From: Phyllobacterium zundukense
GTDB lineage: Bacteria; Pseudomonadota; Alphaproteobacteria; Rhizobiales; Rhizobiaceae
Direction of reading: 5' to 3'
NCBI RefSeq assembly: GCF_025452195.1
Contig: NZ_CP104973.1
Coordinates: 2,277,001-2,341,000, forward strand
Length of the DNA: 64,000 bases
Shown: one piece after another, positions 19,022-28,100 of the stretch
Numbering within the stretch: the stretch's first letter is position 1
Layout of the letters: each line of letters opens with the position of its first letter
The notes under the pieces: model-generated
The model's input: the letters and a program-made list of their open reading frames with translations, nothing else
Database searches by the model: none
What the model was told of the DNA's origin: nothing
Made by a program: the position numbers and the translations under genes

Positions 19022-19050
19022 AGAATCTCACCCTATGCAGGTGGGATTCT
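19022..19050. terminator. Shared hairpin between metQ and ugpC
   Basis: An 11-bp stem (AGAATCTCACC with GGTGGGATTCT, one G-T pair) with a 7-base loop lies between the convergent metNIQ and ugp operons and overlaps the ugpC stop codon. It can form in both transcripts and probably ends both; the T tract is weak. Confidence 0.6.
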
Positions 19051-20112
19051 CTTCCCGTCGGTCCCAAAGAGATGCAGCTTGTCCTTGGGGATGATGACCC
19101 GCAGGTGATCATCGGTCTGTGACGCAGAGCGGCCCGGAACCCGCACCACGACACGCTCGCCGCCGGCAATGCCGTAGACATAGCTTTCTGCACCAACCGG
19201 CTCGACACCCAGTACTTTGAGATCGAGAACCAGTCCGCCGACATGCGTATCTGATCCAGCGGAGACCTCGAGGTCTTCCGGCCGGAAACCGATGAAGGCT
19301 CCATCCGCTGGAAGGACAAGGCCCTCTGCCCCGATGCGTGTGCCGTCCTTCAGAACCAGTCCCGAATGGTCGGCTGTGACCGGCACAAGGTTCATAGGCG
19401 GGGCGCCAATGAAGCTTGCGACAAAGGTGCTGGCTGGCTTCTCGTAGATATCGAGCGGTGCACCGATCTGTTCTACGGAACCGGCGTTCATGACGACAAG
19501 GATATCAGCGAGCGTCATAGCCTCAAGCTGGTCATGGGTTACATAGACGCTGGTCACGCCCAGCTGCCGCTGCAGGTTTTTGATTTCAACGCGCATTTGT
19601 CCGCGAAGCTTGGCATCGAGATTGGAAAGCGGCTCATCGAAAAGAAACACCTTCGGGCTGCGGACAATGGCACGGCCCATGGCGACGCGCTGACGCTGAC
19701 CGCCCGAAAGTTCTTTCGGACGGCGTTCCAGAAGCTGAGTCAATTCAAGGATTTGAGCAGCGTCTTTTACACGTTTGTCGATCTGATCCTTCGGCATGCC
19801 CCGGTTGCGCAGGCCATAGGCCATGTTGTCGTAGACCTTCATATGCGGGTAGAGCGCATAGTTCTGGAATACCATTGCGATGTCCCGCTCGGCAGGTCCG
19901 AGCTCATTGACCACCTTGTTGTCGATTTTAACTGTGCCGTCGGTGATAGACTCCAGACCCGCGATCATACGCAGCAAAGTGGACTTTCCGCAGCCGGATG
20001 GACCGACCAGCACGCACAGCGCACCATCGTCGACGGCAATGTTGATGCCTTTGACCGCTTCGACGGAACTACCATAGACCTTGCGAACATTGGTCAATTC
20101 TACATTTGCCAT
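19033..20112 (-). CDS. ugpC: sn-glycerol-3-phosphate ABC transporter ATPase UgpC
   Basis: 359 residues. Walker [10 protein letters not shown], signature [12 protein letters not shown], Walker [12 protein letters not shown], switch [12 protein letters not shown]. The C-terminal TOBE-type region ([11 protein letters not shown]) is that of the UgpC/MalK group. ATG at 20112 is used; the longer frame to 20175 would overlap ugpE. It is the last gene of ugpB-ugpA-ugpE-ugpC on the minus strand, 7 bp after ugpE. The assignment to glycerol-3-phosphate rests on the whole operon and its Pho box rather than this protein alone. Confidence 0.9.
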   Translation of the reverse strand: MANVELTNVRKVYGSSVEAVKGINIAVDDGALCVLVGPSGCGKSTLLRMIAGLESITDGTVKIDNKVVNELGPAERDIAMVFQNYALYPHMKVYDNMAYGLRNRGMPKDQIDKRVKDAAQILELTQLLERRPKELSGGQRQRVAMGRAIVRSPKVFLFDEPLSNLDAKLRGQMRVEIKNLQRQLGVTSVYVTHDQLEAMTLADILVVMNAGSVEQIGAPLDIYEKPASTFVASFIGAPPMNLVPVTADHSGLVLKDGTRIGAEGLVLPADGAFIGFRPEDLEVSAGSDTHVGGLVLDLKVLGVEPVGAESYVYGIAGGERVVVRVPGRSASQTDDHLRVIIPKDKLHLFGTDGKRIPPA

Positions 20113-20119
20113 ATCGGTA

Positions 20120-20968
20120 TCATTTCTCCGTTTCGACCAAACCGCGCACGAACCAGCGTTGCATGAGAACGACAACGAGGATTGGGGGCAGTATGGCGAG
20201 AATGCAGGTCACCATCACCAGGTGCCATTCGGTATCAGCATCGGCGAAGGAAATCATCTTGCGCAAACCAATGACGATGGTCGACATGTCGTTGCGGTTC
20301 GTCATCAGAAGCGGCCAGAGATACTGCGTCCAGCCATAGATGAAGAGGATCACGAACAGGGCGGCGATATTGGTCTTGGATAGTGGCAGCAGGATATCCT
20401 TGAAGAATCGCCACGGTCCTGCGCCATCGACGCGGGCAGCTTCGACAAGTTCGCCGGGGATGGTCATGAAGAACTGCCGAAACAGTAGCGTGGCCGTTGC
20501 TGACGCCATGAGCGGCAGGATCAACCCCGTATAGGTATCGATCAGACCAAGGTCGACCATGATCTTGTAGGTTGGCAGGATGCGAACCTCGACCGGCAGC
20601 ATCAGGGTTATGAAAATGAGCCAAAAGAACACCATGCGCCCGGGAAAGCGGAAGAAGACGATCGCATAGGCAGAAAGGATCGAGATACAGATCTTCCCGA
20701 CGGCAATGCCGAGCGCCATGACCAGCGTGTTGAACAGGAGCCGGTCTACGCCCACACCGCCGATACGGCCAACGCCGCCGAAGAGCGCTGCGGAATAGTT
20801 CTCCCAGAAGTGTCCACCTGGCAGCAATGATAGGGGCGGGCGCAATATTTCCTGGAGCGTTTGCGTCGAGGCGACGAAGGTGTAGTAGATCGGGAAGGCC
20901 ACGATCAATATACCGATGATCAATATCACATGGGCGATCAGACGGCCGACAGGATTGTTCTGGATCAT
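20120..20968 (-). CDS. ugpE: sn-glycerol-3-phosphate ABC transporter permease UgpE
   Basis: 282 residues, six membrane segments, typical MalG-type N-terminus ([20 protein letters not shown]) and EAA loop [20 protein letters not shown]. The segment [20 protein letters not shown] and the ending [14 protein letters not shown] match UgpE proteins well. The start lies 9 bp after the ugpA stop. Confidence 0.92.
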   Translation of the reverse strand: MIQNNPVGRLIAHVILIIGILIVAFPIYYTFVASTQTLQEILRPPLSLLPGGHFWENYSAALFGGVGRIGGVGVDRLLFNTLVMALGIAVGKICISILSAYAIVFFRFPGRMVFFWLIFITLMLPVEVRILPTYKIMVDLGLIDTYTGLILPLMASATATLLFRQFFMTIPGELVEAARVDGAGPWRFFKDILLPLSKTNIAALFVILFIYGWTQYLWPLLMTNRNDMSTIVIGLRKMISFADADTEWHLVMVTCILAILPPILVVVLMQRWFVRGLVETEK

Positions 20969-20977
20969 GATCTATCC

Positions 20978-21868
20978 TCAGCCGTAATGTACTTTGCGCT
21001 CGACATAGCGGAACTGAATAGCCGTCAAGCCGATAACAATGATCATCAGGATCACCGACTGAGCGGCGGAGTCGCCCAGGATGAGGTTGACGAAACCGTC
21101 ATTGTAAACCTTGTAGACGAGCGTCTCCGTAGCTTTGCCGGGGCCGCCTCCTGTGACCGCGTGGATGATGCCGAACGTGTCGAAAAAGGCATAGACCGTG
21201 TTGACGACGAGCAGAAAGAAGGTCGTCGGAGCTAGTAGCGGAAAAACGATGGTCCAGAAGCGCTTCGTTTCGCCCGCGCCATCGATGGCAGCCGCTTCGA
21301 TCAGCGATTTGGGGATCGACTGCAGACCGGCGACGAAGAACAGGAAGTTGTAGCTGATCTGCTTCCACGCTGCGGCTGAAACGATCAGCACCATTGCCTG
21401 ATCGCCGTTGAGCAGCGGGTCCCAATTATAGCCGGTCGAGCGGAAGAGATAGGCGAGCGTTCCCATCGATGGATTGAACAGGAATAGCCAGAGCATGCCG
21501 GCGATGGCCGGTGCGACTGCATAAGGCCAGATCAAAAGCGTTCGGTAGATGCTTTTGCCGCGGATAATCTTATCGGCCATGACGGCGAGCAGAAGGGCAA
21601 GAGCCATCGCGATGAGTGCAGTGGCTACCGAGAATATAACCGTGACCTGAAGAGAGTTCAGATAGTTCGGATCTCCGAGCACACGCCGGAAATTATCGAG
21701 ACCGACAAATTGCGTCGACAGCCCGAACGGATCTTCGCGCAGGACGGACTGATAGATCGCCTGTGATGCGGGCCAGTAGAAGAATATTGCGGTGATGGCG
21801 AGTTGTGGTGCCAGCAGCAGATAAGGCAAAAACTTGTTCGGAAAAGTGACGCGCGTTGACGATGCCAT
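20978..21868 (-). CDS. ugpA: sn-glycerol-3-phosphate ABC transporter permease UgpA
   Basis: 296 residues, six membrane segments, MalF-type. Features: [20 protein letters not shown] at the N-terminus, [20 protein letters not shown] as the EAA loop, and [20 protein letters not shown] near the C-terminus, all characteristic of UgpA. ATG at 21868 follows GAGG; the in-frame start at 21901 would fall within the hairpin that separates ugpA from ugpB. Confidence 0.92.
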   Translation of the reverse strand: MASSTRVTFPNKFLPYLLLAPQLAITAIFFYWPASQAIYQSVLREDPFGLSTQFVGLDNFRRVLGDPNYLNSLQVTVIFSVATALIAMALALLLAVMADKIIRGKSIYRTLLIWPYAVAPAIAGMLWLFLFNPSMGTLAYLFRSTGYNWDPLLNGDQAMVLIVSAAAWKQISYNFLFFVAGLQSIPKSLIEAAAIDGAGETKRFWTIVFPLLAPTTFFLLVVNTVYAFFDTFGIIHAVTGGGPGKATETLVYKVYNDGFVNLILGDSAAQSVILMIIVIGLTAIQFRYVERKVHYG

Positions 21869-21887
21869 GAATGCCTCGTTTTGAAAT

Positions 21888-21914
21888 AGCCCGTCCGTCA
21901 ATTACGGACGGGCT
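21888..21914 (-). promoter_or_regulatory. Intra-operon hairpin between ugpB and ugpA
   Basis: A perfect 11-bp stem (AGCCCGTCCGT / ACGGACGGGCT) with a 5-base loop sits in the gap after the binding-protein gene. No T tract follows, so it more likely stabilises the ugpB message or causes partial termination, giving excess binding protein over permeases. Confidence 0.65.
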
Positions 21915-21929
21915 GTCATGAAATGAAGC

Positions 21930-23243
21930 TTACTGGCCGATTGCCTGCTTTATCGCAGCGTTACCACGCTTGACGGCATTATCCAGGGCCTGCTGGGCAG
22001 TCTGTTTACCCGAAAGCATGTTTTCGAACTCTTCATTTTCGATGTCGCGAACCTGCGGCAGGTTGACGAGGCGGACACCCTTCGAGTTTTCAGTCGGCGT
22101 CTTGCCCATCATCTGCTGGATCGGCGTTTCGCGACCGGGATTCTTGTCGTAGAAGCCGGATTTCTTGGTTTCCTCATAGGCGGCCAAGGTTACCGGCAAA
22201 TAGCCTGACACCTGATGCAGGCGCGCTTGAATTTCGGTCTTGGACAGGAAATTGAAGAAAGCTGCGACGCCCTTGTACTGTTCGTCGCTCTTGCCCGCAA
22301 AAACCCAGAGGCTGGCACCGCCGGGGATCGTGTTCTGCGGAGCACCTTTTGCCTCCGGGTCATAGGGCAACGGACCTGTGCCGTAGTTCATACCCGATTT
22401 GATCACGTCACCGAGGCCGCCCGATGAATCATTGTAGATGCCGCATTCGCCGGAAAGGAACAGCGGTTTGGCTTCAGACGTACGACCTCCGTAACGGAAA
22501 GTACCATCCTTTGCGAGATCGGCGAGTTCCTGGAAATGTTTGACGTAGATTGGTGCGTTGATCTTCAGCTCGACATCGACGCCGCCAATACCGTTTTCAT
22601 TCGAACCCCAAGGCAGATTGTTCCAGGCGGCGAAGTTTTCGGTGTGGATCCAGGTCAGCCAAGCCGAGGTATATCCGCATTTTGCTGCACCGCTTGTCTT
22701 GATCTTCCTCGCAGCGTCCCAGACTTCCGTCCATGTCTTGGGTGGCTTGTTTTCGTCGAGTCCGGCCTTCTTGAAGATGTCCTTGTTGTAGTAAAGGATC
22801 GGCGAGGAGCTGTTATACGGGAAAGACAGCATCGTGCCGTCGGGCTTGGAATAATAGGCGACAATTCCAGGCAGATAGAGGCTCTTGTCAAACTTGGCGC
22901 CGCCCATCGACAGAATGTCGGCGACCGGCTTGATCGCGCCCTCGGCGGCCATCATCACGCCGGTGCCCGCATCAAATACCTGAATGATGTCCGGGGCCTG
23001 TTTGGCGCGGAAGGCGGCAATGCCGGCATTCAGCGTTTCGGGATACGTGCCCTTGAACACCGGAACCACCTTGTAGTCGCTTTGGCTTTCGTTGAATTCC
23101 TTGGAAAGCGTGTTGACTACCTCGTTATTGGCACCAGTCATCGCATGCCACCAGCTGATCTCGGTGACGACGGCGAAAGACGAGGTGGATGAGGCGAGGA
23201 CAATGCCGAGAGCAAGGCTTAGTGAAGTGCCGCGAAAAGTCAT
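21930..23243 (-). CDS. ugpB: sn-glycerol-3-phosphate-binding protein UgpB
   Basis: 437 residues: signal peptide (to about residue 24, SSTSSFA), then TEISWWHAMTGANNEVVNTL, which matches UgpB's start, and later GGASLWVFAGKSDEQYKGVA and FLSKTEIQARLHQVSGYLPV, both strongly UgpB-like. It captures glycerol-3-phosphate and glycerophosphodiesters in the periplasm. ATG at 23243 follows GGGAG. It is the first gene of the operon, with three Pho-box half-sites 61-89 bp upstream. Confidence 0.94.
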   Translation of the reverse strand: MTFRGTSLSLALGIVLASSTSSFAVVTEISWWHAMTGANNEVVNTLSKEFNESQSDYKVVPVFKGTYPETLNAGIAAFRAKQAPDIIQVFDAGTGVMMAAEGAIKPVADILSMGGAKFDKSLYLPGIVAYYSKPDGTMLSFPYNSSSPILYYNKDIFKKAGLDENKPPKTWTEVWDAARKIKTSGAAKCGYTSAWLTWIHTENFAAWNNLPWGSNENGIGGVDVELKINAPIYVKHFQELADLAKDGTFRYGGRTSEAKPLFLSGECGIYNDSSGGLGDVIKSGMNYGTGPLPYDPEAKGAPQNTIPGGASLWVFAGKSDEQYKGVAAFFNFLSKTEIQARLHQVSGYLPVTLAAYEETKKSGFYDKNPGRETPIQQMMGKTPTENSKGVRLVNLPQVRDIENEEFENMLSGKQTAQQALDNAVKRGNAAIKQAIGQ

Positions 23244-23303
23244 GTGAATCTCCCATATATGAGGCGTCGTCTAAAGCGCGCTTGAGGGCAGTATCGCCAT
23301 TAT

Positions 23304-23332
23304 GTGACAGGGAAACAACAGTTTTGTGACTG
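23304..23332 (-). promoter_or_regulatory. Triple Pho box upstream of ugpB
   Basis: Read on the minus strand, three 7-bp repeats occur at exact 11-bp spacing: CAGTCAC, CTGTTGT, CTGTCAC, separated by AAAA and TTCC. PhoB binds direct repeats of CTGTCAT-like heptamers with 4-bp AT-rich spacers, so this is a strong match and predicts induction of ugpBAEC by phosphate starvation. Confidence 0.8.
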
Positions 23333-23394
23333 GAAGCTCATACCTTGGTTCAAGGCTGTGGAAAAAATGCTCAGCTGTTCACTTTGAGAGCCCG

Positions 23395-23994
23395 TTAAAC
23401 AAGCACAACACCGGCCTTGCGCATCTTTACGGTCATGGCAGCGAGCGAACCGCCAAGATCGATACCGCGACATGCGTCGAGCAGGACCTCGGCCGTAAAG
23501 CCGTGCGCGATCGCGTCGAGCGCGGAATATGCGACGCAATAGTCGGTCGCGAGACCTGCGAAAGTCACATTGGTAATGCCGCGCTCGCGCAAATAGCCGG
23601 CAAGTCCGGTAGGGGTCTTGCGGTCGTTTTCGTAGAAAGTCGAATAGCTGTCGATATGCGGATGAAACCCTTTGCGGATCACCAACTCGGCTTTTGTCCA
23701 AACCAGATCCGGATGAAACTCGGCACCTGAAGACCCCTGAATACAATGATCCGGCCAGAGCGTCTGCTCGCCATAGGGCATCATGATTGTTTCGAACGGT
23801 GCCTTGCCGGGATGCGACGACGCAAAGCTCGAATGCCCTTGTGTATGCCAATCCTGCGTGAGGACGACGCGATCAAAACGTTGGATAAGCTTGTTGATGA
23901 TCGGGACGATCTCATGCCCGCCATCGACCGCCAATGCCCCGCCCGGACAGAAGTCATTCTGCACATCAACGACGATCAGCGCGTCCTTGGCCAT
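23395..23994 (-). CDS. pncA: Nicotinamidase PncA
   Basis: 199 residues of the isochorismatase-like hydrolase fold. The Asp-Lys-Cys triad is present: DVQNDFCPGG (Asp near residue 9), Lys in ELVIRKGFH and the nucleophilic Cys in GLATDYCVAYSALD. Metal ligands are in LTQDWHTQGHSSF. It converts nicotinamide to nicotinate in NAD salvage. FETIMMPYGEQTLWPDHCIQ is typical of bacterial PncA. It is on the same strand as the nag genes, but about 50 bp downstream of nagA, so it may be read from their transcript. Confidence 0.93.
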   Translation of the reverse strand: MAKDALIVVDVQNDFCPGGALAVDGGHEIVPIINKLIQRFDRVVLTQDWHTQGHSSFASSHPGKAPFETIMMPYGEQTLWPDHCIQGSSGAEFHPDLVWTKAELVIRKGFHPHIDSYSTFYENDRKTPTGLAGYLRERGITNVTFAGLATDYCVAYSALDAIAHGFTAEVLLDACRGIDLGGSLAAMTVKMRKAGVVLV

Positions 23995-24046
23995 CTCGGT
24001 TCTCCAGTGAGGTGATTGGGTAAGTATGACCAGTCAGACTGTTCCG

Positions 24047-25207
24047 TCAACGTGCGTAGTGCGAGTCGCCGCCAATCCAGACGTGATTGACATCGAGCTT
24101 CTCGTCGAGATGGACGATATTGGCGATATAGCCCGGCGCAAGGCGCCCATAGTGGTGATCGATTCGAATGCTCTCGGCCGGGTAGAGGGATGCCATGCGC
24201 AGCGCTTCATCGAGAGACAGACCGAGCTCGCGATGCACAAAACGCACTGCGGAGATCATATCGAGATCGGCACCGGCCAGTGTCCCGTCGTCCAGCGTCA
24301 AACGTCCACCGGCACGTGTGATCCTGCGTCCGTTCAACGTGAATGAGCTAATGTCTGTGCCGATGGTCGACATTGCGTCGGTGACGAGGAATATCTTCGC
24401 CGGACCCTGCTTGGCACGCAGTGCGATCGCCATCGAAGCTCTGTCGACATGAAAACCGTCGGCGATCAGTCCCGCTGACAGTTCACCCGACTCAAGCACC
24501 GCGCCGACCACGCCGGGACTGCGGTGACCGAGTTGGCTCATCGCATTGAACAGGTGTGTCACCATAGTCGCACCCGCATCCTTGGCTGCCAGCGCCACTT
24601 CATAGGATGCGCCGCTATGGCCGAGGCTGACGATAACGCCGGCATCGACCATCGCCCGGATTTTTTCAGCCGATACCGTTTCCGGTGCGACTGTGGTGAG
24701 CAGAACCGGCAATTCCTGCACTGCCTCTATGATGGCAAGGAGGTCAGCGTCGTCCATCGGACGGATCAGCTTTGGGTCGTGCGTGCCCTTGTGTGTCAAG
24801 GACAAATGCGGACCTTCGAGATGCAAGCCAATAAATCCGGCCACTTTCTCTTGTGCCGCGGCCTTGCCTGCAGCGATAGCTGCTGCTGTTATTTCCGGCG
24901 TATCAGTGATCAAGGTTGGCAGCAACCCAGTTGTGCCAAAGGCGAAATGCGCATCGCAAATGGTGCGGATTGCCTCGATGCTTGGGCCGTCGTTGAGGAG
25001 CACGCCACCACCCCCATTGACCTGTACATCAATGAAGCCCGGTACAAGCTTACCGCTCTTCAACTCAACCCGGCGGATGTCATCGGGCAAATTCGACAAC
25101 GGCGTGATACTCTTGATCACATCGCCATCGACAACCAGACCCGAATCGGTGTGCCAGGTTTCGCCGTCGAAGATCTCGGCGCCGGTAAGGGCATAGATAG
25201 TGCTCAT
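24047..25207 (-). CDS. nagA: N-acetylglucosamine-6-phosphate deacetylase NagA
   Basis: 386 residues, amidohydrolase fold. PGFIDVQVNGGGGVLLND starts the barrel, GLHLEGPHLSLTHKGTHD carries the metal-binding Glu, GHSGASYEVALAAKDAGATM and THLFNAMSQLGHRSPG carry the active-site His residues, and LVTDAMSTIG holds the catalytic Asp. It deacetylates GlcNAc-6-P to GlcN-6-P plus acetate. Its ATG overlaps the stop of the SIS-domain gene by 4 bp, linking deacetylation to the next step. Confidence 0.95.
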   Translation of the reverse strand: MSTIYALTGAEIFDGETWHTDSGLVVDGDVIKSITPLSNLPDDIRRVELKSGKLVPGFIDVQVNGGGGVLLNDGPSIEAIRTICDAHFAFGTTGLLPTLITDTPEITAAAIAAGKAAAQEKVAGFIGLHLEGPHLSLTHKGTHDPKLIRPMDDADLLAIIEAVQELPVLLTTVAPETVSAEKIRAMVDAGVIVSLGHSGASYEVALAAKDAGATMVTHLFNAMSQLGHRSPGVVGAVLESGELSAGLIADGFHVDRASMAIALRAKQGPAKIFLVTDAMSTIGTDISSFTLNGRRITRAGGRLTLDDGTLAGADLDMISAVRFVHRELGLSLDEALRMASLYPAESIRIDHHYGRLAPGYIANIVHLDEKLDVNHVWIGGDSHYAR

Positions 25208-26235
25208 AGGGTTTCAGTCACTTTTCGTAAGTGCGGCGGTTCATCCGGATTCAATCCACGACTGCGGGCAAAGCTTTCCACGAAAGCATAGAACGAAACG
25301 AGCAGTGCCAGTGGATCGGTCAGCGGGTGTGATGTCGCGACGAAGGGCAGGGCTGTCGCTTTCGATGGTTTGGACGATGTGAGAAACACCGCGGCGCCTT
25401 GGTCGGCCAAGCGATTGGCAGCATCCACGAGCGAATCTTCGGCTGCGTCGCGTGCGGCGAGCACGAGAATCGGGAAGCCTTCACCAACAATGGCCTTCGG
25501 CCCGTGCATGACTTCCGCAGCACTGAAGGCTTCCGCATGGACCGCACTCGTTTCCTTGAACTTCAACGCCATCTCGTTGGCGATTGCCAGAGATGGTCCG
25601 CGTCCAAGAACGAACAGCGAGTTCTCATTGGTCACAGCGCCTGCGAAGGCTGACCAGTCACAGGCGACGGCCTTGGCGAGTGCGGCTGGAAGCTCGTCGA
25701 TAGCGGCAAGCAACTTTTTGTCTTCGGTCCAATGTCCGATCAGCGCGAGACCGGCAACCGCCGAGCTGACGAAAGACTTAGTGGCGGCGACGCTGCGCTC
25801 TGGCCCTGCAAGGATATCGATAGCAAAGTCGCTGGCACGCGCGAGGTCAGACTCGATGACGTTGGTGATGGCGATGGTCAGTGCCCCGCTTTCACGGGCT
25901 GCGTTTGTCATGCTGACGATGTCGGGACTCTTGCCAGACTGCGAGATGGATAGGGTCGCAGCAGAGCCAAGTTTGAGCTTCACGCCATAGATCGAGGCGA
26001 CAGAAGGCCCGAGCGAAGCAACAGGAATACCGGCCGTGAGTTCGCTCGAATATTTCAGGAAGGCACTGACATGATCGGACGAGCCCCGAGCGATCGATGC
26101 AAGGAAGGGCGGGTTTTTTTCCCGCAACTTCGCACCGGCGGCAGCCAGCGTGTCGCGGGACGCATCAAGGAACTTTGCTGTCACATCGGGAATGGAGAGT
26201 ATTTCTTCCCGCATGAGGGTTGTTTTGGTATTCAC
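25204..26235 (-). CDS. SIS-domain glucosamine-6-phosphate deaminase (NagB-II / AgaS type)
   Basis: 343 residues with two SIS sugar-isomerase domains and no glutaminase domain, resembling the C-terminal half of GlmS. SIS motifs: IARGSSDHVSAFLKYSSE, LSISQSGKSPDIVSM and, in the second domain, LFVLGRGPSLAIANEMALK with KETSAVHAEAFSAAEVMHGP. Given nagA beside it, the likely role is GlcN-6-P to fructose-6-P plus ammonia, replacing classical NagB, which is absent here. GTG at 26235 overlaps the stop of the regulator gene by 4 bp. Confidence 0.88.
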   Translation of the reverse strand: MNTKTTLMREEILSIPDVTAKFLDASRDTLAAAGAKLREKNPPFLASIARGSSDHVSAFLKYSSELTAGIPVASLGPSVASIYGVKLKLGSAATLSISQSGKSPDIVSMTNAARESGALTIAITNVIESDLARASDFAIDILAGPERSVAATKSFVSSAVAGLALIGHWTEDKKLLAAIDELPAALAKAVACDWSAFAGAVTNENSLFVLGRGPSLAIANEMALKFKETSAVHAEAFSAAEVMHGPKAIVGEGFPILVLAARDAAEDSLVDAANRLADQGAAVFLTSSKPSKATALPFVATSHPLTDPLALLVSFYAFVESFARSRGLNPDEPPHLRKVTETL

Positions 26236-27020
26236 AGCACTGCTCCTGAAATTTCTGAAGACTCGCCGAGTTTGAGTTCGGCGACAAATTCATAGGCGTC
26301 GGCACGGTAGATCGATCGGGTAAACTCGATCACCTTCCCGGATTCAAGGTAGGATATCCGCTCGATATTCAGGCTGGCGGAACCCGCCGGAACCTGGAGC
26401 AGCTTAGCATCATTCTCTTTCAAAATGGCCGCCGAAATGCGCTGGATCGCCCTGACTGGACGATTGCCGCTCTCCGCCAGTACCGCATAGAGCGAAAGAG
26501 TGACAAGTTCCGGATTTGGCAGCACATGAATGGACAGAGCGGCACGTTCGATTGCCATGGGCGTGTCATTGGCCACGCGCAATCGGCTGATCCGCGCCAC
26601 CTTTTCGCCGGACGAGAGGCCGAGCGTCACCATTTCTTCGGGGGAAGGAGCATAGACGCCTCGGTCCAGCCAAGTCGAGCGGACAATCATCCCGCGCCGT
26701 GCCATATCTTCAGTAAAGGATGTGAGGTGCGACAAGGATTGCTCGACGCGTGCGGAGCGCGGTGCAACAAATGTTCCTGAGCCATGCCGCTGGACAAGCA
26801 GACCATCATTGACAAGACCCTGGACGGCTTTGCGTACAGTTACACGCGAGATTTCTGCCATTGCGGCAAGTTCGCGCTCCGGAGGCAATGCGTCTCCAGG
26901 TAGAAGTTTTCCTTCGCGAACGGCATTCTCGATCAGCCGCTGCAATTTCACGTAGAGCGGACCACCGACAGCAGAGTTTTCGTTGAGCGAAGGCAGAATA
27001 TCGATCAGGCCATCACCCAT
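26232..27020 (-). CDS. GntR/HutC-family regulator of amino-sugar genes
   Basis: 262 residues. The N-terminal winged helix (PLYVKLQRLIENAVREGKLL, then LPPERELAAMAEISRVTVRK) is GntR; the C-terminal part is the UTRA ligand domain of the HutC subgroup (VARISRLRVANDTPMAIERA, SASLNIERISYLESGKVIEF). Such regulators in nag loci sense GlcN-6-P or GlcNAc-6-P. ATG at 27020 lies inside the end of the kinase gene (8-bp overlap). Candidate operators lie in the nagK-murQ gap. Confidence 0.9.
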   Translation of the reverse strand: MGDGLIDILPSLNENSAVGGPLYVKLQRLIENAVREGKLLPGDALPPERELAAMAEISRVTVRKAVQGLVNDGLLVQRHGSGTFVAPRSARVEQSLSHLTSFTEDMARRGMIVRSTWLDRGVYAPSPEEMVTLGLSSGEKVARISRLRVANDTPMAIERAALSIHVLPNPELVTLSLYAVLAESGNRPVRAIQRISAAILKENDAKLLQVPAGSASLNIERISYLESGKVIEFTRSIYRADAYEFVAELKLGESSEISGAVL

Positions 27021-27906
27021 GAGCAGTCTCCGCCGGTGTCGCGGCAAAATTGCGCGCTGCAAGCTGGACTGCGCCTGTCAGAGCGTCATTCAACGGTGCT
27101 TGCAGCATTGCCCGATAGTGAGGTGAGAGAAGGGGACCATACAGAGCACCAAGACCGCCCAGCAAGGAAAGACGCATGGGGGCTGGAGACATGGTGGCGT
27201 CGAGCCCTCTCTCGATTTGGCCAATGGTCTTGTCCAAAAGAGCAACGGCGACTGCGTCATTTTTCGCAGCATACTCGAAGACGGTTGGCGCAAACGTGCC
27301 GAAATCACTCGGCGTCGCGGAATGGGCGAATTGAACGATCCGATGTGGATTGCCTCCGAACCGTTCCAAAACTGCCGCTGTCATTGGCGAGCTGGGATGA
27401 AACTTGTCATAGGCGAGCAATGTTTCTTCGAGCAGGTCCCGGCCAAGCCGCGCACCTCCGCCGAGATCGCTTACCTTGAAGCCCCAGCCGCCAGCAAAAC
27501 GAATGTCTTTGCCGAGCCGGGTAACATAGGCGGAACCGGTGCCGAGGATCACCACGGTGCCATCATGATCGCCGAGTGCACCCTGGAGTGCAATCACGCC
27601 ATCCGAATAAACAAGCGATTTTTGAAACGGCAGCATAGCTTCCAGCTTTGCGCCATTGCCGCCGACATTGGCGCCGGCGAGGCCGAGGACCGCGAAGACC
27701 GTTTTGGTCTGGCCAGCGTCGATTCCAGCCTTTTTGAATGCTGCTTCAGTTGCATCGAGAATGTTCAGACGTGCTGTATTCATGTCGGTCATAATATTGG
27801 CCGAACCACTCTTGCCAGTGCCGAGAACATTGCCGCTCAGATCAGCCAATGCTGCCCTGCAACCTGTGCCGCCGCCATCAAGTCCAAGGAGATAAGTCAC
27901 GTTCAA
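27013..27906 (-). CDS. BadF/BcrA-type ATPase-fold kinase, probably N-acetylglucosamine (or MurNAc) kinase
   Basis: 297 residues of the ASKHA fold. YLLGLDGGGTGCRAALADL is the phosphate-1 motif, VVILGTGSAYVTR the phosphate-2 motif, and GWGFKVSDLGGGARLGRDLL is highly typical of GlcNAc kinase-like BadF proteins. It probably phosphorylates imported amino sugar at O6, supplying MurQ and NagA with 6-phosphates. Start is TTG at 27906 with GGAGG 4 bases before; GTG at 27900 is an alternative. It opens the minus-strand operon kinase, regulator, SIS, nagA, with murQ divergent. Confidence 0.87.
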   Translation of the reverse strand: MNVTYLLGLDGGGTGCRAALADLSGNVLGTGKSGSANIMTDMNTARLNILDATEAAFKKAGIDAGQTKTVFAVLGLAGANVGGNGAKLEAMLPFQKSLVYSDGVIALQGALGDHDGTVVILGTGSAYVTRLGKDIRFAGGWGFKVSDLGGGARLGRDLLEETLLAYDKFHPSSPMTAAVLERFGGNPHRIVQFAHSATPSDFGTFAPTVFEYAAKNDAVAVALLDKTIGQIERGLDATMSPAPMRLSLLGGLGALYGPLLSPHYRAMLQAPLNDALTGAVQLAARNFAATPAETAHG

Positions 27907-27924
27907 TCGTCCTCCAGCATTCAG

Positions 27925-27944
27925 AATACCAATAAAATACCAAT
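27925..27944. promoter_or_regulatory. Candidate GntR operator: direct repeat AATACCAAT in the kinase-murQ intergenic region
   Basis: Two copies of AATACCAAT (27925-27933 and 27936-27944) lie 11 bp apart, one helical turn, just upstream of the kinase start. A third copy in the opposite orientation (TGGTATT, 28059-28065) lies about 36 bp before murQ. Repeats of one word at both ends of a divergent promoter region, next to a GntR gene, suggest joint control of both operons. Confidence 0.45.
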
Positions 27945-28100
27945 AGCCAAGCGTTAATTTGTGTCTCGTCGGCTTTTTCTAAATGTCGTTGAAATTATTG
28001 GACAAAAATCTATTGCCCTAAATCGTTGCGTAAATTTTTTAAGGAATTGCTGGACAAGTGGTATTTTTTTGGCATTAATTATCGGAACGAGGAGTGAGCA

